NCBI RefSeq assembly: GCF_000293785.1
Contig: NZ_AKZI01000012.1
Coordinates: forward strand, 23,676 to 87,675
DNA from: Rhodovulum sp. PH10
Lineage (GTDB): Bacteria > Pseudomonadota > Alphaproteobacteria > Rhizobiales > Xanthobacteraceae
Reading direction: 5' to 3'
DNA length: 64,000 bases
The notes beneath the pieces are model-generated. The model saw only the letters and a program-made list of their open reading frames with translations. It searched no databases and was not told the origin of the DNA. The translations under genes were made by a program, and so were the position numbers. The first letter of the stretch is position 1. Each line of letters opens with the position of its first letter. Of the stretch, positions 37,560 to 48,941 are shown in pieces.

Positions 37560-38822
37560 ATGGTTGACATCCGCGTGCCCACCTTGGGCGAGTCCGTGAC
37601 CGAGGCCACGATCGGCCGCTGGTTCAAGAAGGCCGGCGACGCCGTCACGGTCGACGAGCCGCTGGTGGAGCTCGAGACCGACAAGGTCACCATCGAGGTG
37701 CCCGCGCCGGCCGCCGGCGTGCTGTCGGAGATCGCCGCCTCGAACGGCGAGACCGTCGCGGTCGGTGCCCTGCTCGGCCAGATCGCCGAGGGCGAAGGCG
37801 CCGCCGCCAACGGCGCGAGCGCGCCCGCCGCCGAAGCGGAAAAGCCCGCCGAGACGCCCGCCGCCGAGCCCGCTCCCGCTGCCGCCCCCGCCGCGCCGGC
37901 GCAAGCCGCCACGGCCAAGAGCGACGCGGTCGCCCCCGCGGTGCGCCGGCTGTCGGCCGAGAGCGGCATCGACCCGGCGACCGTCGAGGGCACCGGCAAG
38001 GACGGCCGGGTGACCAAGGCCGACATGATGGCCGCGATCGAGCGCGCCGCGGCGCAGCCGACCCCGGTGCCGCAGCCGGCCGCCGCCGTCCAGGCGCGCG
38101 CCCCCTCGCCGCCCGACGACGCCGCGCGCGAGGAGCGCGTGCGGATGAGCAAGCTGCGCCAGACCATCGCCCGTCGGCTGAAGGACGCCCAGCACACCGC
38201 CGCCATGCTGACGACCTTCAACGAGGTCGACATGACCGCGGTGATGGCGCTGCGCAACCAGTACAAGGATCTGTTCGAGAAGAAGCACCACGTGAAGCTC
38301 GGCTTCATGGGCTTCTTCACGCGCGCCTGCGTGCAGGCGCTCCGCGCCGTGCCGGCGGTCAATGCCGAGATCGACGGCGCCGACCTGATCTACAAGAATT
38401 ATTATCACATCGGCGTGGCGGTCGGCACCGAGCGCGGCCTCGTGGTGCCGGTGATCCGCGACTGCCAGGACAAGTCGCTCGCGGAGATCGAGAAGGCGAT
38501 CGGCGACGCCGGCAAGCGCGCCCGCGACGGCCAGCTCAAGATCGACGAGATGCAGGGCGGTACCTTCACGATCTCGAACGGTGGCGTCTACGGCTCGCTG
38601 ATGTCGACGCCGATCCTCAACGCGCCGCAGTCCGGCATTCTCGGCATGCACAAGATCCAGGAGCGGCCGATGGTGGTCGGCGGCAAGATCGAGATCAGGC
38701 CGATGATGTATCTCGCGCTCTCCTACGATCACCGCATCGTCGACGGCAAGGAGGCGGTGACCTTCCTGGTGCGCGTCAAGGAGAGCCTCGAGGACCCGGC
38801 CCGGCTGGTGCTCGATCTCTGA
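37560..38822 (+). CDS. sucB: 2-oxoglutarate dehydrogenase E2 (dihydrolipoyl succinyltransferase)
   Basis: E2 carries succinyl on lipoyl-lysine to CoA. The 420-residue protein has one N-terminal lipoyl domain ([18 protein letters not shown], lysine in DKV), an Ala/Pro linker, the peripheral subunit-binding domain ([19 protein letters not shown]) and the catalytic domain ending with [17 protein letters not shown], where His and Asp are catalytic. The ATG at 37560 is preferred to one three codons earlier because GAGGA precedes it and [15 protein letters not shown] is the standard start. Confidence 0.98.
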   Translation: MVDIRVPTLGESVTEATIGRWFKKAGDAVTVDEPLVELETDKVTIEVPAPAAGVLSEIAASNGETVAVGALLGQIAEGEGAAANGASAPAAEAEKPAETPAAEPAPAAAPAAPAQAATAKSDAVAPAVRRLSAESGIDPATVEGTGKDGRVTKADMMAAIERAAAQPTPVPQPAAAVQARAPSPPDDAAREERVRMSKLRQTIARRLKDAQHTAAMLTTFNEVDMTAVMALRNQYKDLFEKKHHVKLGFMGFFTRACVQALRAVPAVNAEIDGADLIYKNYYHIGVAVGTERGLVVPVIRDCQDKSLAEIEKAIGDAGKRARDGQLKIDEMQGGTFTISNGGVYGSLMSTPILNAPQSGILGMHKIQERPMVVGGKIEIRPMMYLALSYDHRIVDGKEAVTFLVRVKESLEDPARLVLDL

Positions 38823-38920
38823 TCGGGCGCATACGACCGTCGCGGCACACGCGGCGGTCGTGGGCTGTCGCCGTTTCGTGATAGGATCGCGGCGCGGCAA
38901 CGAGACCTCGGGATCCGACG

Positions 38921-39517
38921 ATGGCCGACAACGTCGATTTGCGGTTTCTCGGCGAGCAGATCCGGCACATGCAGTCGGATCTGCGGCAGGTGCGGTCCGA
39001 TCAGCTCCGGCTCGAGAGCGAGCAGGTGCAGATGCAGGACCGCCTCGCGCGCCTGGAGGCGCGGGTGGAGGCGGGGTTCGAGCGGCTCGAAACGCAAGCG
39101 AACGAGCGGTTCGGGCTGGTCCATCTTCGGACCGACGAGATCGTCGATCGAATCGGACGGATCGAGGCTCGGCTCGACGGGTTGGAAAACCGCCTCGACG
39201 ACCTCGACCGGCGCGTCGGTGGTCTCGACGACCGGCTCGGCACCCTCGAGCAGAAGGTGGAAAACGGGTTCCGCGCGGTCGATGCCCGGCTCGACCAAAT
39301 GTTTCAGACGATCGCCGCCAACACCGAGGTTCTTCTGGAGGCGATACTACCAGCGGCGGGAAACTATGACCTCATCCTGAGGGGCCGCGAAGCGGCCGTC
39401 TCGAAGGATGAGGCCCGCACCGTGGCCTCGCCCTTCGAGACGCACTCCTGCGGAGTGCTCCTCAGGACGAGGTCGGACTCTGTCGCCGTTGGTATGAGAA
39501 GCCGGCCGGCCGGTTGA
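38921..39517 (+). CDS. Coiled-coil protein of unknown function with repeat-derived C-terminus
   Basis: I do not recognise this gene. Residues about 10-140 are an almost continuous heptad-rich coiled coil ([20 protein letters not shown], then [20 protein letters not shown] and [19 protein letters not shown]); no membrane helix or signal peptide is seen. From about residue 143 the frame runs through an R1 repeat, so the last 55 residues ([20 protein letters not shown] and on) are repeat DNA read as protein. The original stop is probably lost or lay within the inserted segment. It lies 98 bp after sucB, before the MAPEG gene. Confidence 0.6.
   Translation: MADNVDLRFLGEQIRHMQSDLRQVRSDQLRLESEQVQMQDRLARLEARVEAGFERLETQANERFGLVHLRTDEIVDRIGRIEARLDGLENRLDDLDRRVGGLDDRLGTLEQKVENGFRAVDARLDQMFQTIAANTEVLLEAILPAAGNYDLILRGREAAVSKDEARTVASPFETHSCGVLLRTRSDSVAVGMRSRPAG
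39348..39494 (+). repeat. R1 repeat, full-length copy (147 bp) at a gene end
   Basis: Same 147-bp element as at 6525-6671, with ends TACCAG and TTGGTA and two hairpins. It is read in frame as the C-terminus of the upstream coiled-coil gene. Its first hairpin tip is GGCCGC-gaa-GCGGCC, three base pairs different from the other full copy but fully paired. Confidence 0.87.
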
Positions 39518-39594
39518 ACCGCCGCCGCCGTCCGGTCCGACCCCCACCGACATCGGCCGTGGCATGGTCCCGGCCCATCGAGGTATCGTCCACC

Positions 39595-40002
39595 ATGCCT
39601 GCGACCCCCGTGCAGACAGAGCTGCTTCTCCTCGCCGGCAGCGTCGTGCTGCTGATCGTCCAGATCTTCCTCCAGTCGGGTCTGATGACCCGCGAGCTCG
39701 GCAGTACCTGGAACACCGGCCCGCGCGACGACGGCCGAAAGCCCACCGGCGTTCTCGCCGGCCGCGCCGAGCGCGCGCTGAAAAACCTCCTCGAGACCTA
39801 TCCCGCCTTCGTCGGCCTGTTGCTGGCGCTGGTCGTCACCGGCCGCACCGGCGGGCTCGGTCTTCTCGGTGCACATCTGTGGTTCTGGGCGCGCGTCGCC
39901 TATGTGCCGCTCTATCTCGCGGGCGTCCCCGTCGTGCGCTCGCTCGTCTGGACAGTGGCGCTCGCCGGGCTCGTCACCATGCTCGCCGCGCTTCTCGTCT
40001 GA
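39595..40002 (+). CDS. MAPEG-like small membrane protein
   Basis: The 135-residue protein has four hydrophobic helices (residues about 8-28, 62-80, 84-104 and 112-134) and the loop [33 protein letters not shown], in which the [16 protein letters not shown] pattern is typical of MAPEG proteins. MAPEG enzymes use glutathione in lipid or electrophile metabolism; the substrate here is unknown. ATG at 39595 gives the normal length. It sits between the suc genes and lpdA, which it precedes by 26 bp. Confidence 0.82.
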   Translation: MPATPVQTELLLLAGSVVLLIVQIFLQSGLMTRELGSTWNTGPRDDGRKPTGVLAGRAERALKNLLETYPAFVGLLLALVVTGRTGGLGLLGAHLWFWARVAYVPLYLAGVPVVRSLVWTVALAGLVTMLAALLV

Positions 40003-40028
40003 TCCCTTCGCTCGAACCGGAAAAGCAA

Positions 40029-41429
<1,401 letters not shown>

Positions 41430-41652
41430 TCGAGGGGGGGGCTCGCCCGCCCCTCCCGCCCCCGTGACGGGCTTCGCCCCGGCTCCGTGCGAGCCGGGGG
41501 CCGGGGACGGCGCCCGCACGTGGTACCGGCGTCGCCGCGCGAGCACCCTTCGACCCGGCGAGAACTTTCCTGTACGAGTGTCGGGAGACCGGGCGAGCCC
41601 GCTCGCCCGCCGTGCCCCGCCTGCACCTCCGGGAAAACGTTCAGGATCCGGA

Positions 41653-43350
41653 ATGCCCGCCTCCCAGCACGTCACGCCGAAATCCGACATCGCCATCTCG
41701 CAGGACACGCCCAAGCGGCCGATCCTCGACGTCGCCCGCGACACCCTCGGCATCGGCGCCGACGACCTCGAGCCCTATGGCCGCTACAAGGCGAAGATCT
41801 CGCTCGATCGCGTCGAGGCGCTGAAGGACCGCCCGTCCGGCAAGCTGATCCTGGTCACCGCCATCACCCCGACCCCCGCCGGCGAGGGCAAGACCACGAC
41901 CACGGTCGGCCTCACCGACGCGCTGCGCCACATCGGCGAGAAGGCGATGCTGTGCCTGCGCGAGCCGAGCCTCGGCCCGTCCTTCGGCCAGAAGGGCGGG
42001 GCGGCCGGCGGCGGCTTCGCCCAGGTGGTGCCGATGGAGGACATCAACCTCCATTTCACCGGAGACTTCCACGCGATCGGCGCCGCCCACAACCTGCTCG
42101 CGGCGATGATCGACAATCACCTCTATTGGGGCAACGATCTCGGCATCGACAGTCGCCGCGTCACCTGGCGGCGGGCGATGGACATGAACGACCGCGCGCT
42201 GCGCGACATCGTCTGCTCGCTCGGCGGGGTCGCCAACGGGTTTCCGCGCGAGGCGGGGTTCGACATCACCGTCGCCTCCGAGGTGATGGCGATCTTCTGC
42301 CTCGCGAAAAACCTCGCGGACCTGAAGGCGCGGCTCGGCGAGATCGTGATCGGCGCCACCCGCGACAAGGCGCCGGTGCGGGCGCGCGACCTGTCCGCCC
42401 ACGGGGCGATGACCGCGCTTCTGAAGGACGCGCTCGCGCCCAACCTCGTGCAGACGCTCGAAGGCACCCCCGCCTTCGTGCATGGCGGTCCGTTCGCCAA
42501 CATCGCGCACGGCTGCAACTCGGTGCTCGCCACCACGACCGCGCTGAAGCTCGCCGACTGGGTGGTGACGGAGGCCGGCTTCGGCGCCGATCTCGGGGCG
42601 GAGAAGTTCTTCGACATCAAGTGCCGCAAGACCGGGCTCGAGCCGGCCGGCGTGGTGTTGGTCGCGACCGTCCGGGCGCTGAAGATGCACGGCGGCGTCC
42701 GCCGCGAGGATCTCCGCAGCGAAAACCTTCCCGCGCTCGAGGAGGGGCTTTCGAACCTGCGCCGGCACGTGGAGAATTTACAAAAATTCGGGTTCTCGCC
42801 GGTGGTCGCGATCAACCGCTTCTCGGCCGACACGCCCGCCGAGATCGCGCTGGTGCAAAAAGCCTGCACGGCGCTCGGGGTCGAGGCGGTGCTGGCCGAT
42901 CATTGGGCGGAGGGCGGTGCGGGCGCCGCCGACCTCGCCCGCGCGGTGGTGCGCACCGTGAACGGCAGCGCCCAAAAGCTGAAGCTGCTCTACCCCGACG
43001 AGATGCCGCTGGTGGAGAAGATCCGCACGGTGGCGCGCGAGATCTACCGGGCGAGCGACATCGCGCTCGACGCCCCGGTCGCCGAGCAGCTCGCCGCCTG
43101 GCAGGCCGCGGGGCACGGCCGCCTGCCGGTGTGCATCGCCAAGACGCAGTACAGCTTCTCGACCAATCACGAGATCAAGGGCGCGCCGACCGGCCACATC
43201 GTCCATGTCCGCGAGGTGCGGCTCGCCGCCGGCGCCGGCTTCGTGGTGGCGATCTGCGGGGACATGATGACCATGCCCGGCCTGCCGAAGGTTCCCGCCG
43301 CCACCGCCATCGACGTCTTGCCGGACGGCCGCATCGTCGGCCTGTTCTAG
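41653..43350 (+). CDS. fhs: Formate-tetrahydrofolate ligase
   Basis: It makes 10-formyltetrahydrofolate from formate, tetrahydrofolate and ATP, feeding one-carbon metabolism. The 565-residue protein has the P-loop-like [63 protein letters not shown] and the C-terminal [15 protein letters not shown]. Length is standard. ATG at 41653 ([16 protein letters not shown]) is chosen; the frame stays open upstream without conserved sequence. It is followed by a hairpin and then the DUF2269 gene. Confidence 0.97.
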   Translation: MPASQHVTPKSDIAISQDTPKRPILDVARDTLGIGADDLEPYGRYKAKISLDRVEALKDRPSGKLILVTAITPTPAGEGKTTTTVGLTDALRHIGEKAMLCLREPSLGPSFGQKGGAAGGGFAQVVPMEDINLHFTGDFHAIGAAHNLLAAMIDNHLYWGNDLGIDSRRVTWRRAMDMNDRALRDIVCSLGGVANGFPREAGFDITVASEVMAIFCLAKNLADLKARLGEIVIGATRDKAPVRARDLSAHGAMTALLKDALAPNLVQTLEGTPAFVHGGPFANIAHGCNSVLATTTALKLADWVVTEAGFGADLGAEKFFDIKCRKTGLEPAGVVLVATVRALKMHGGVRREDLRSENLPALEEGLSNLRRHVENLQKFGFSPVVAINRFSADTPAEIALVQKACTALGVEAVLADHWAEGGAGAADLARAVVRTVNGSAQKLKLLYPDEMPLVEKIRTVAREIYRASDIALDAPVAEQLAAWQAAGHGRLPVCIAKTQYSFSTNHEIKGAPTGHIVHVREVRLAAGAGFVVAICGDMMTMPGLPKVPAATAIDVLPDGRIVGLF

Positions 43351-43362
43351 CCGGCCAGACTC

Positions 43363-43390
43363 GTCCGGACCAGGCTCGCCTGGACCGGAC
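43363..43390 (+). terminator. Stem-loop after fhs
   Basis: Twelve-base arms (43363-43374 and 43379-43390) pair with one mismatch around a CTCG loop, 12 bases after the fhs stop. There is no T-run, so it may only stabilise the 3' end or slow the polymerase. Confidence 0.35.
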
Positions 43391-43473
43391 CGGTCGCAAC
43401 ACCCCACCTCGCAGTTTCCTTTTCCGCTGGAGCGGGCTACCACGCGGCCGTGTGGGAGTGGGGTCGGTCGCGC

Positions 43474-43938
43474 ATGCTCTACGACGTCTTCAAGGTGATC
43501 CATGTCGTCGGCGTCGTGGTGCTGGTGGGCAACGTGACGGTGACCGCGTTCTGGAAGGTGTTTGCCGACCGCAACGGCGACCCGCGGGTGGTCGCCTTCG
43601 GCCAGCGGCTCGTCACCATCACCGATTGGGTCTTCACCGTCGGCGGCATCGTGCTGATCTTCGTCGGCGGCTACGGCGCCGCCTTCGCCGCGGGCATGAA
43701 CCCGTTCGGCTCGGCCTGGCTGAACTGGGGCCAGGGTTTGTTCGTCGCCTCCGGCCTGATCTGGCTCGGCATCCTGATCCCGGCGCAGATCCGCCTCGCC
43801 CGCGTCGCCCGCACCTTCGAGAAGGGCGGCGAGGTGCCGGAGGACTACTGGCGCATCGGCCGCCGCTGGCTCTTCTGGGGAATCGTCGCGACCTTCCCGC
43901 TGGTCGGCGCCATCGCGGTGATGATCCTCAAGCCGTGA
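43474..43938 (+). CDS. DUF2269 integral membrane protein
   Basis: The 154-residue protein has four hydrophobic helices and the family's opening [35 protein letters not shown], then [32 protein letters not shown] and the C-terminal [22 protein letters not shown]2269 proteins are uncharacterised, sometimes called predicted integral membrane proteins with conserved histidine (IHVVG) that might bind haem or metal; this is not shown. ATG at 43474 is preferred over a GTG-containing upstream stretch. It precedes bioB by 112 bp. Confidence 0.8.
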   Translation: MLYDVFKVIHVVGVVVLVGNVTVTAFWKVFADRNGDPRVVAFGQRLVTITDWVFTVGGIVLIFVGGYGAAFAAGMNPFGSAWLNWGQGLFVASGLIWLGILIPAQIRLARVARTFEKGGEVPEDYWRIGRRWLFWGIVATFPLVGAIAVMILKP

Positions 43939-44050
43939 GCGGCCCGCCGCCAAATCGCGCCGCTCGTCGGGCGCGTTGACGCCGGCGCCGGCCGGTCCCG
44001 CCGTTCGTGCCTCTTGCATTTCGCCCCGCCCCTCGCCATGGTCGCCCGCC

Positions 44051-45049
44051 ATGGACGATCACACGCAGACTTCGACTCTCGCCCGCCCGTCGGCCGCGCC
44101 GACCACGGCGGTGCGCCACGACTGGACGCGCGACGAGATCCGCGCGCTGTTCGACCGGCCCTTTCCCGAGCTGATCTATGCCGCGCAGCGCGTGCATCGC
44201 GAGCGGTTCGACCCGTGCGAGGTGCAGATCTCGACCCTCCTGTCGGTCAAGACCGGCGGCTGCTCGGAGGATTGCGGCTACTGCCCGCAGAGCGCCCACC
44301 ACGAGGCGGGCGTCAAGGCCGGCAAGCTGATGTCGGTCGAGGCGGTGCTCGCCGAGGCCAAGGCCGCCAAGGACGCCGGCGCCAGCCGCTTCTGCATGGG
44401 CGCCGCCTGGCGCGAGCCGAAGGACCGCGACCTCGACGACATCTGCAAGATGGTCGAGGGTGTGCGCGAGCTCGGGCTCGAGACCTGCATGACGCTCGGC
44501 ATGCTGACCCGGAAGCAGGCCCACCGCCTGAAGGACTCCGGCCTCGACTACTACAACCACAATCTCGACACCTCGCCGGAATTCTACGGCAACATCATCA
44601 CCACCCGCACCTATCAGGACCGGCTCGACACCATCGCCCACGTGCGCGAGGCGGGCATCAACGTGTGCTGCGGCGGTATCGTCGGCATGGGCGAGTCGCG
44701 CGAGGACCGGGTCGGCATGATCGAGGCTTTGGCGACCCTGCCGGAGCATCCCGATTCCGTGCCGATCAATCTCTTGGTGCAGGTGGAAGGCACGCCGCTC
44801 GCAAATGTCGCGCCGTTCGACGGGCTCGAATTCGTGCGCACCATCGCGGTCGCCCGCCTCACCATGCCGGCCTCGATGGTCCGCCTCTCGGCCGGCCGCG
44901 AGGAGATGACGGACGAGCTGCAGACGCTGTGCTTCCTCGCCGGCGCCAACTCGATCTTCTGCGGCCCGAAGCTTCTCACCACGCCCAACCCGGACATGGA
45001 CAAGGACATGGCGCTGCTGGACAAGCTCGGCATGACCCCGATGAAGTGA
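44051..45049 (+). CDS. bioB: Biotin synthase
   Basis: This radical-SAM enzyme inserts sulphur into dethiobiotin. The 332-residue protein has the cluster-binding [18 protein letters not shown] (CxxxCxxC, residues about 72-79), the [2Fe-2S] ligands in [14 protein letters not shown] and [13 protein letters not shown], and the arginine of [14 protein letters not shown] at 44051 is used. No other bio genes are in the window; rhizobia often keep bioB apart. A strong terminator follows after about 40 bp. Confidence 0.96.
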   Translation: MDDHTQTSTLARPSAAPTTAVRHDWTRDEIRALFDRPFPELIYAAQRVHRERFDPCEVQISTLLSVKTGGCSEDCGYCPQSAHHEAGVKAGKLMSVEAVLAEAKAAKDAGASRFCMGAAWREPKDRDLDDICKMVEGVRELGLETCMTLGMLTRKQAHRLKDSGLDYYNHNLDTSPEFYGNIITTRTYQDRLDTIAHVREAGINVCCGGIVGMGESREDRVGMIEALATLPEHPDSVPINLLVQVEGTPLANVAPFDGLEFVRTIAVARLTMPASMVRLSAGREEMTDELQTLCFLAGANSIFCGPKLLTTPNPDMDKDMALLDKLGMTPMK

Positions 45050-45090
45050 TGTTCGGACGATCGACGAGACGGCTGATTTTCCGTCTCCCG

Positions 45091-45127
45091 AAAAAACGCG
45101 CCGCGCCACCCCGCGGCGCGTTTTTTT
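45091..45127 (+). terminator. Intrinsic terminator after bioB
   Basis: A 15-bp stem made of AAAAAACGCGCCGCG and its complement closes on a six-base loop and runs into seven T residues, followed by another T-rich stretch. It is the clearest intrinsic terminator in the window. The A-run on the 5' side would also let it work on the minus strand. Confidence 0.9.
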
Positions 45128-45155
45128 GTTTTTTTCGAGGGCCCCTCGCCCCCTC

Positions 45156-45183
45156 TTGAAGGGCGGGGACGCCGCGCTAAATC
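45156..45183 (+). promoter_or_regulatory. Possible heat-shock promoter upstream of hsp20
   Basis: CTTGAAG with TTGAAG at 45156-45161, and TAAATC at 45178-45183, 16 bp apart, resemble the CTTGAA -35 of alphaproteobacterial sigma-32 promoters with a weaker -10. The start would be near 45190, giving a leader of about 110 nt before hsp20. Confidence 0.35.
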
Positions 45184-45298
45184 GAATGATGCCGGTCGCC
45201 GTCAGGGACCGGCGAGACCCCAGGGGGCCCGGCTCTTTGGGAGGGCTCCCCGGTGCTGTGTTGCTCATGGAAGAACACGGACGAAAGGAGTGATCGTC

Positions 45299-45802
45299 AT
45301 GCTCGGTAACCTCATTCCCTGGACGCGCGGGCGCGACGTCGAGGTGCGCCGCGGCGGCGGCGAGGCCGATCCCTTCCTCACCCTCCACCGCGAGATGAAC
45401 CGCCTGTTCGACGACGTTTTTCGCGGCTTCGACATCACGCCGTACGGCGCCGGCCGCGGCGCGGGTTGGACGCCCGCCACCTGGCCGAGTGTGGAAATCC
45501 GCGACGCCGACAAGGCGATCGAGGTTTTGGCGGAGCTGCCCGGCCTCGACCGCAAGGACGTGCAGATCGAGCTCGCCAACGGCGTCCTCACCATCCGCGG
45601 CGAGAAGAAGACCGCCACCGAGGACAAGGACAGGCTGTTCAGCGAGCGGACGTTTGGCCGCTTCGAGCGCCGCATCCCGGTCGAGGGCGTCGACGAGGAC
45701 GAGGTGACCGCCGCCTTCGACAACGGCGTGCTGACCGTGACGCTGCCCAAGACCGCGCAGGCGCAGACGAAGGTCAAGCGCATCGCCATCGACGGCCACT
45801 GA
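45299..45802 (+). CDS. Small heat-shock protein, Hsp20 family
   Basis: This ATP-independent holdase has an alpha-crystallin domain from about residue 62 (WPSVEIRDADKAIEVLAELPGLDRKDVQIE, NGVLTIRGEKK) to the family's DNGVLTVTLPKT, with the C-terminal VKRIAIDG. The N-terminal arm has HREMNRLFDDVFRGFD. AAAGGAG lies eight bases before the ATG at 45299 and decides that start over an in-frame GTG that falls in the ribosome site. Its leader contains TTGCT about 35 nt upstream of AAGGAG, as in ROSE-type RNA thermometers. Confidence 0.92.
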   Translation: MLGNLIPWTRGRDVEVRRGGGEADPFLTLHREMNRLFDDVFRGFDITPYGAGRGAGWTPATWPSVEIRDADKAIEVLAELPGLDRKDVQIELANGVLTIRGEKKTATEDKDRLFSERTFGRFERRIPVEGVDEDEVTAAFDNGVLTVTLPKTAQAQTKVKRIAIDGH

Positions 45803-45927
45803 CGGCCGCCCGTCTCGCCGGGTTTTTTTCTGTTGCTCGGCCCGGCGGGACGCGACACCGACGCGACACCGGTGTCGTTCAGGTCGGTTGCGGGCTCGGC
45901 GGCGACGCCGGGCCCGTCGCGTTTTCA

Positions 45928-46015
45928 GACCCACGGCGACAGAGCCCGACCTCGCCCTTCGAGACGGCCGCTTCGCGGCCCCTCGGGACGAGGTCATCGT
46001 CTGCTGCCCTCGGTA
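45928..46015 (-). repeat. R1 repeat, internally deleted copy in reverse orientation
   Basis: About 88 bp match the two outer parts of the reverse complement of R1 (the GGCGACAGAG end and the GGCCGC-ttc-GCGGCC hairpin through CTCGGTAT), but the second hairpin is missing. It lies between convergent hsp20 and the DUF429 gene. Confidence 0.75.
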
Positions 46016-46046
46016 TCGGGCGAAACCCGAGAGGCGTCCGCCGGCC

Positions 46047-46814
46047 TCACATCCAGATCGCCATCGGCAGGCCGAACGGGTCGGTCTCCGGCGGGTTCGG
46101 ATAGGACACCGCCTCGCCCGCCCGCAGCCGCCGCGCGGTGACCGCGCAGGCGAGCGCATCGAGCACGTCGTCCTCGCCGGCGCCGGGCGGCGCCCGCAGC
46201 TCCAGCGCCCCGGCCGGCAGGCCGGCGGTCGCCAGCAGCTTCCGTCGCAGCGCGAGCCCGCGCCCGAACGGCTGGCCGCGCACCTTCTTCGGCTCGCCGA
46301 GCGGCGTCTCGCCGTTGAGCCGCCAGAACGTCACCTCCGGATGCGTCTCGAACACCCGCCGCGCGACGCCCGGCTCGGTGCGCAAGACCTCGTCGACCTC
46401 GCGGATTTTTGGAAACAGGCAAAAGGCCTGGATCGACACCCCCTTGGGCGGATCGGAGGTGGCCCGGGCGATCTCCGAGGCGCGGGCATGCGCCGCGAGC
46501 ATCTCGTCGACGTTCGGCACCCAGCCGGCCTCGGCATAGATCGCCGGCCGCGCCGGCGTGGAGAACACCGACGACTGCCGCGCCCCGAGCAGCGGCCGCA
46601 CCGCGGTCTCCGCCGCCCGTCCGCCGCGGCCGATCCGCTCCGGCAGGCCGATCGGGATGTCGATGGCGATCAGCCCCGGCCGCTCGACCGCCTCCAACAG
46701 ATCGGTGAAGCGCCGAAACACCCGCAGCCGGACCGTTCCGTCCCCCGGCGGAACGAAGGCGGCGAGCCAGCCGCCGGCACATGCGTCCACCCCTGCGAGC
46801 CACGCCTCGTCCAT
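46047..46814 (-). CDS. DUF429 family protein, predicted RNase H-like nuclease
   Basis: The 255-residue protein opens with WLAGVDACAGGWLAAFVPP, whose Asp fits the first acidic residue of an RNase H-like fold, and continues with LIAIDIPIGLPE, a second Asp, then RQSSVFSTPARPAIYA and ETHPEVTFWRLNG with an acidic pair. This is the DUF429 pattern. Function has not been established for the family. It is divergent from the CoA ester lyase gene with 121 bp between the starts. Confidence 0.78.
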   Translation of the reverse strand: MDEAWLAGVDACAGGWLAAFVPPGDGTVRLRVFRRFTDLLEAVERPGLIAIDIPIGLPERIGRGGRAAETAVRPLLGARQSSVFSTPARPAIYAEAGWVPNVDEMLAAHARASEIARATSDPPKGVSIQAFCLFPKIREVDEVLRTEPGVARRVFETHPEVTFWRLNGETPLGEPKKVRGQPFGRGLALRRKLLATAGLPAGALELRAPPGAGEDDVLDALACAVTARRLRAGEAVSYPNPPETDPFGLPMAIWM

Positions 46815-46935
46815 GAATGCACCCCGTCAGCGTTCGAACCGCCTTGGCAGGACAGCCGTACCACGGATAGGCTCGTTCCGCCTCCTCGCCCAGGCCCCCG
46901 CAGGGTGGAGCCGACGATTTTTCCGGAGACCTTTC

Positions 46936-47811
46936 ATGACCATTCGTCCGCGCCGCAGCGTGCTCTACATGCCCGGTTCCAACACCCGCGCGATGGAGAA
47001 GGCCAAAACCCTGCCGATCGACGCCGTGATCCTCGACCTCGAGGATTCGGTCGCCCCCGACGCCAAGGCGGAGGCGCGAAAGCTGGTCGGCGAGGCGGTG
47101 ACGGCCGGCGGCTACGGCCGCCGCGAGGTGTTCGTCCGGGTGAACGGGCTCGACACGCCCTGGTTCGCCGACGACCTCGAGGCGGCGATCGCCTGCGCGC
47201 CCGACGTGATCCTGGTGCCGAAGATCTCCACGCCCCAGGAGCTGCTGCAGATCGGCCAGCGCCTGCTCGACCGCAAGGCCGACCCGCGCATCCGCATCTG
47301 GGCGATGATCGAGACGCCGCTGGCGATCTTCGACATCCGCGCGCTCGCCGCGGTCGCCGCCGACCCGGAAACCCGCCTCGGCGGCTTCGTGATGGGCACC
47401 AACGACCTCGCCAAGGAGACGCGGGTGCGGCTGGTGCCGGGCCGGGCGCCGATGACCGGGTGGCTCGCGAACTGCGTGCTGGCCGCCCACGCCTACGGCA
47501 TCGACGTGGTCGACGGCGTCTACAACGCGCTCGCCGACCTCGACGGCTTTCGGCGCGAGTGCGAGGAGGGCCGCGACCTCGGCTTCGACGGCAAGACCCT
47601 GATCCATCCGAACCAGGTCGAGCCGTGCAACGCGGTCTTTTCGCCCTCCGTCGACGAGGTGGCGCTGGCGAGGAAGATGATCGCCGCCTTCGACCTGCCG
47701 GAGAACCGCGGCAAGGGGGTGGTGCAGATCGACGGCCGGATGGTCGAACGCTTGCACGCCGAGATGGCCCGCCGCACCGTCGCCATCGCCGAGGCGATCG
47801 GGATGGGGTGA
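46936..47811 (+). CDS. CoA ester lyase of the HpcH/HpaI (CitE-like) family
   Basis: The 291-residue protein is a TIM-barrel lyase: RSVLYMPGSNTRAMEKAKTLP, DAVILDLEDSVAPDAKAEAR, FVRVNGLDTPWFADDL (arginine), WAMIETPLAIFDIRAL (Mg-binding Glu) and LIHPNQVEPCNAVFSP. These occur in malyl-CoA and citramalyl-CoA lyases and in malyl-CoA thioesterase; I cannot tell which from sequence alone. The lack of neighbouring ethylmalonyl-CoA or serine-cycle genes here does not help. Start is the ATG at 46936. Confidence 0.85.
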   Translation: MTIRPRRSVLYMPGSNTRAMEKAKTLPIDAVILDLEDSVAPDAKAEARKLVGEAVTAGGYGRREVFVRVNGLDTPWFADDLEAAIACAPDVILVPKISTPQELLQIGQRLLDRKADPRIRIWAMIETPLAIFDIRALAAVAADPETRLGGFVMGTNDLAKETRVRLVPGRAPMTGWLANCVLAAHAYGIDVVDGVYNALADLDGFRRECEEGRDLGFDGKTLIHPNQVEPCNAVFSPSVDEVALARKMIAAFDLPENRGKGVVQIDGRMVERLHAEMARRTVAIAEAIGMG

Positions 47812-47931
47812 GGCGGGCGGGGGGCTCGGGACGGGGGCGGCGTCTGCTGTCCTGAAAGACAAAGCTCGGTGTCGCCCCGCTGCAAACGCGGTCGGGGCGA
47901 ACGGGCGCCGGTGGCGGCTATTCGGCCGGCG

Positions 47932-48021
47932 TGGCGGAGAGGGGGAGATTCGAACTCCCGATAGGGTTACCCCTATGCCGCATTTCGAGTGCGGTGCATT
48001 CAACCACTCTGCCACCTCTCC
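47932..48021 (-). tRNA. tRNA-Ser(CGA)
   Basis: On the minus strand the acceptor GGAGAGG pairs with CCTCTCC. The D-arm carries GCAGAGTGGTTGAATGC, the anticodon stem-loop is CCGCA-CTCGAAA-TGCGG with anticodon CGA (codon UCG), a long class II variable arm follows, and the T-arm is GGGAG-TTCGAAT-CTCCC. A G discriminator and an encoded CCA end the 90-nt gene. Type and anticodon are clear. Confidence 0.97.
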
Positions 48022-48448
48022 GCGGGGCCGAGGGCGGGGTGTTTCACCCGCGGCCGCCCTTCTACACGAACCACCGGCCGACACAAGACCGCTCGCGACC
48101 CCTTGCGCCCCCGCGCATGGCAAAGCATCCCTTCGCCACTCGCTGGTCGCCACTCGCCACTCGCTGGTCGCGACCCCGTGCCCGGCAGGCCGTCGTCCGC
48201 AGGCCTCCGCGCCACCGCATTCCTTGACAGCGCCCGGTCGCGCCGTCATAACCCCCACACGCGGCGCGGGCCTTTCGGCCGGCGCTTCGCGTCGTGGCCG
48301 CGTCGCAGCCTTTTTTCGAATCACCTTTTCGGGGTCGTCCTGCGAGCCCGTGTCGGTCTCGGAAGAATCCCGCGGGCGTGACCTTTCACCCGAACCGACT
48401 GCAAGAAGCCGGCTCTTCGAGGCCGGTGCCGAACACGAAGGACGAAAG
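48022..48448. other. Intergenic region tRNA-Ser / rplU
   Basis: These 427 bases hold the divergent promoters of tRNA-Ser and rplU. A 17-bp direct repeat containing CCACTCGCTGGTCG occurs twice near 48134-48171. A good promoter for rplU lies at 48224-48252, implying a ribosomal-protein leader of about 190 nt. I see no gene here. Confidence 0.5.
48224..48252 (+). promoter_or_regulatory. Sigma-70 promoter for rplU-rpmA
   Basis: A consensus -35 TTGACA (48224-48229) is followed after 17 bp by CATAAC (48247-48252, four of six -10 matches). It reads toward rplU and would give a long leader, suitable for control of ribosomal-protein synthesis. Confidence 0.5.
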
Positions 48449-48847
48449 ATGTTCGCAGTCATCAAGACCGGCGGGAAGCAGTATCGCGTCGCCGCCGACG
48501 ACCTGGTCCAGGTCGACACCATCGCGGGCGAGCCCGGCGACACCGTCACCTTCGGCGAGGTGCTGGTGGTCGGCGGGGACGAGACCCTGCTCGGCACACC
48601 GACCGTCGCGGGCGCCTGCGTCGCCGGCGAGCTGGTGTCCCAGGGCCGCGGCCCCAAGGTGATCGCCTTCAAGAAGCGCCGCCGCAAGAACTCGCGGCGC
48701 AAGCGCGGCCATCGGCAGGATTTTTCGCTGGTGCGCATCACCGAGATCCTCACCGACGGGCGCCAGCCCTCCGGCAAGGCCGCGGCTCCCGCGGACGCAC
48801 CGGCAGGCGAATCGGCGGCTCCGGAATCGGGCGAGACCGCGGCCTGA
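48449..48847 (+). CDS. rplU: 50S ribosomal protein L21
   Basis: L21 binds 23S rRNA in the large subunit. The 132-residue product starts [17 protein letters not shown] and has [27 protein letters not shown], with the usual basic core. After about residue 103 there is an Ala/Glu/Ser/Pro tail ([17 protein letters not shown]), common in rhizobial L21. It is followed after 94 bp by rpmA. Confidence 0.97.
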   Translation: MFAVIKTGGKQYRVAADDLVQVDTIAGEPGDTVTFGEVLVVGGDETLLGTPTVAGACVAGELVSQGRGPKVIAFKKRRRKNSRRKRGHRQDFSLVRITEILTDGRQPSGKAAAPADAPAGESAAPESGETAA

Positions 48848-48941
48848 GGCGACACCATTTGTTGATCGATGCCCGGCCCGGCCGGTGATCATTCGGTCAC
48901 AAACCGAAGCTAAACCCTCGAGCGAAACGGACAAGAGAGCA

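Noticed and set aside
45804..45829. CCCG/CGGG hairpin with seven T after hsp20 as an intrinsic terminator
   Set aside because: The stem has only four base pairs, so I did not list it, although the T-run may still help release.
48120..48175. Short direct repeats upstream of rplU as a CRISPR array
   Set aside because: There are only two copies, overlapping and without unique spacers of constant length.
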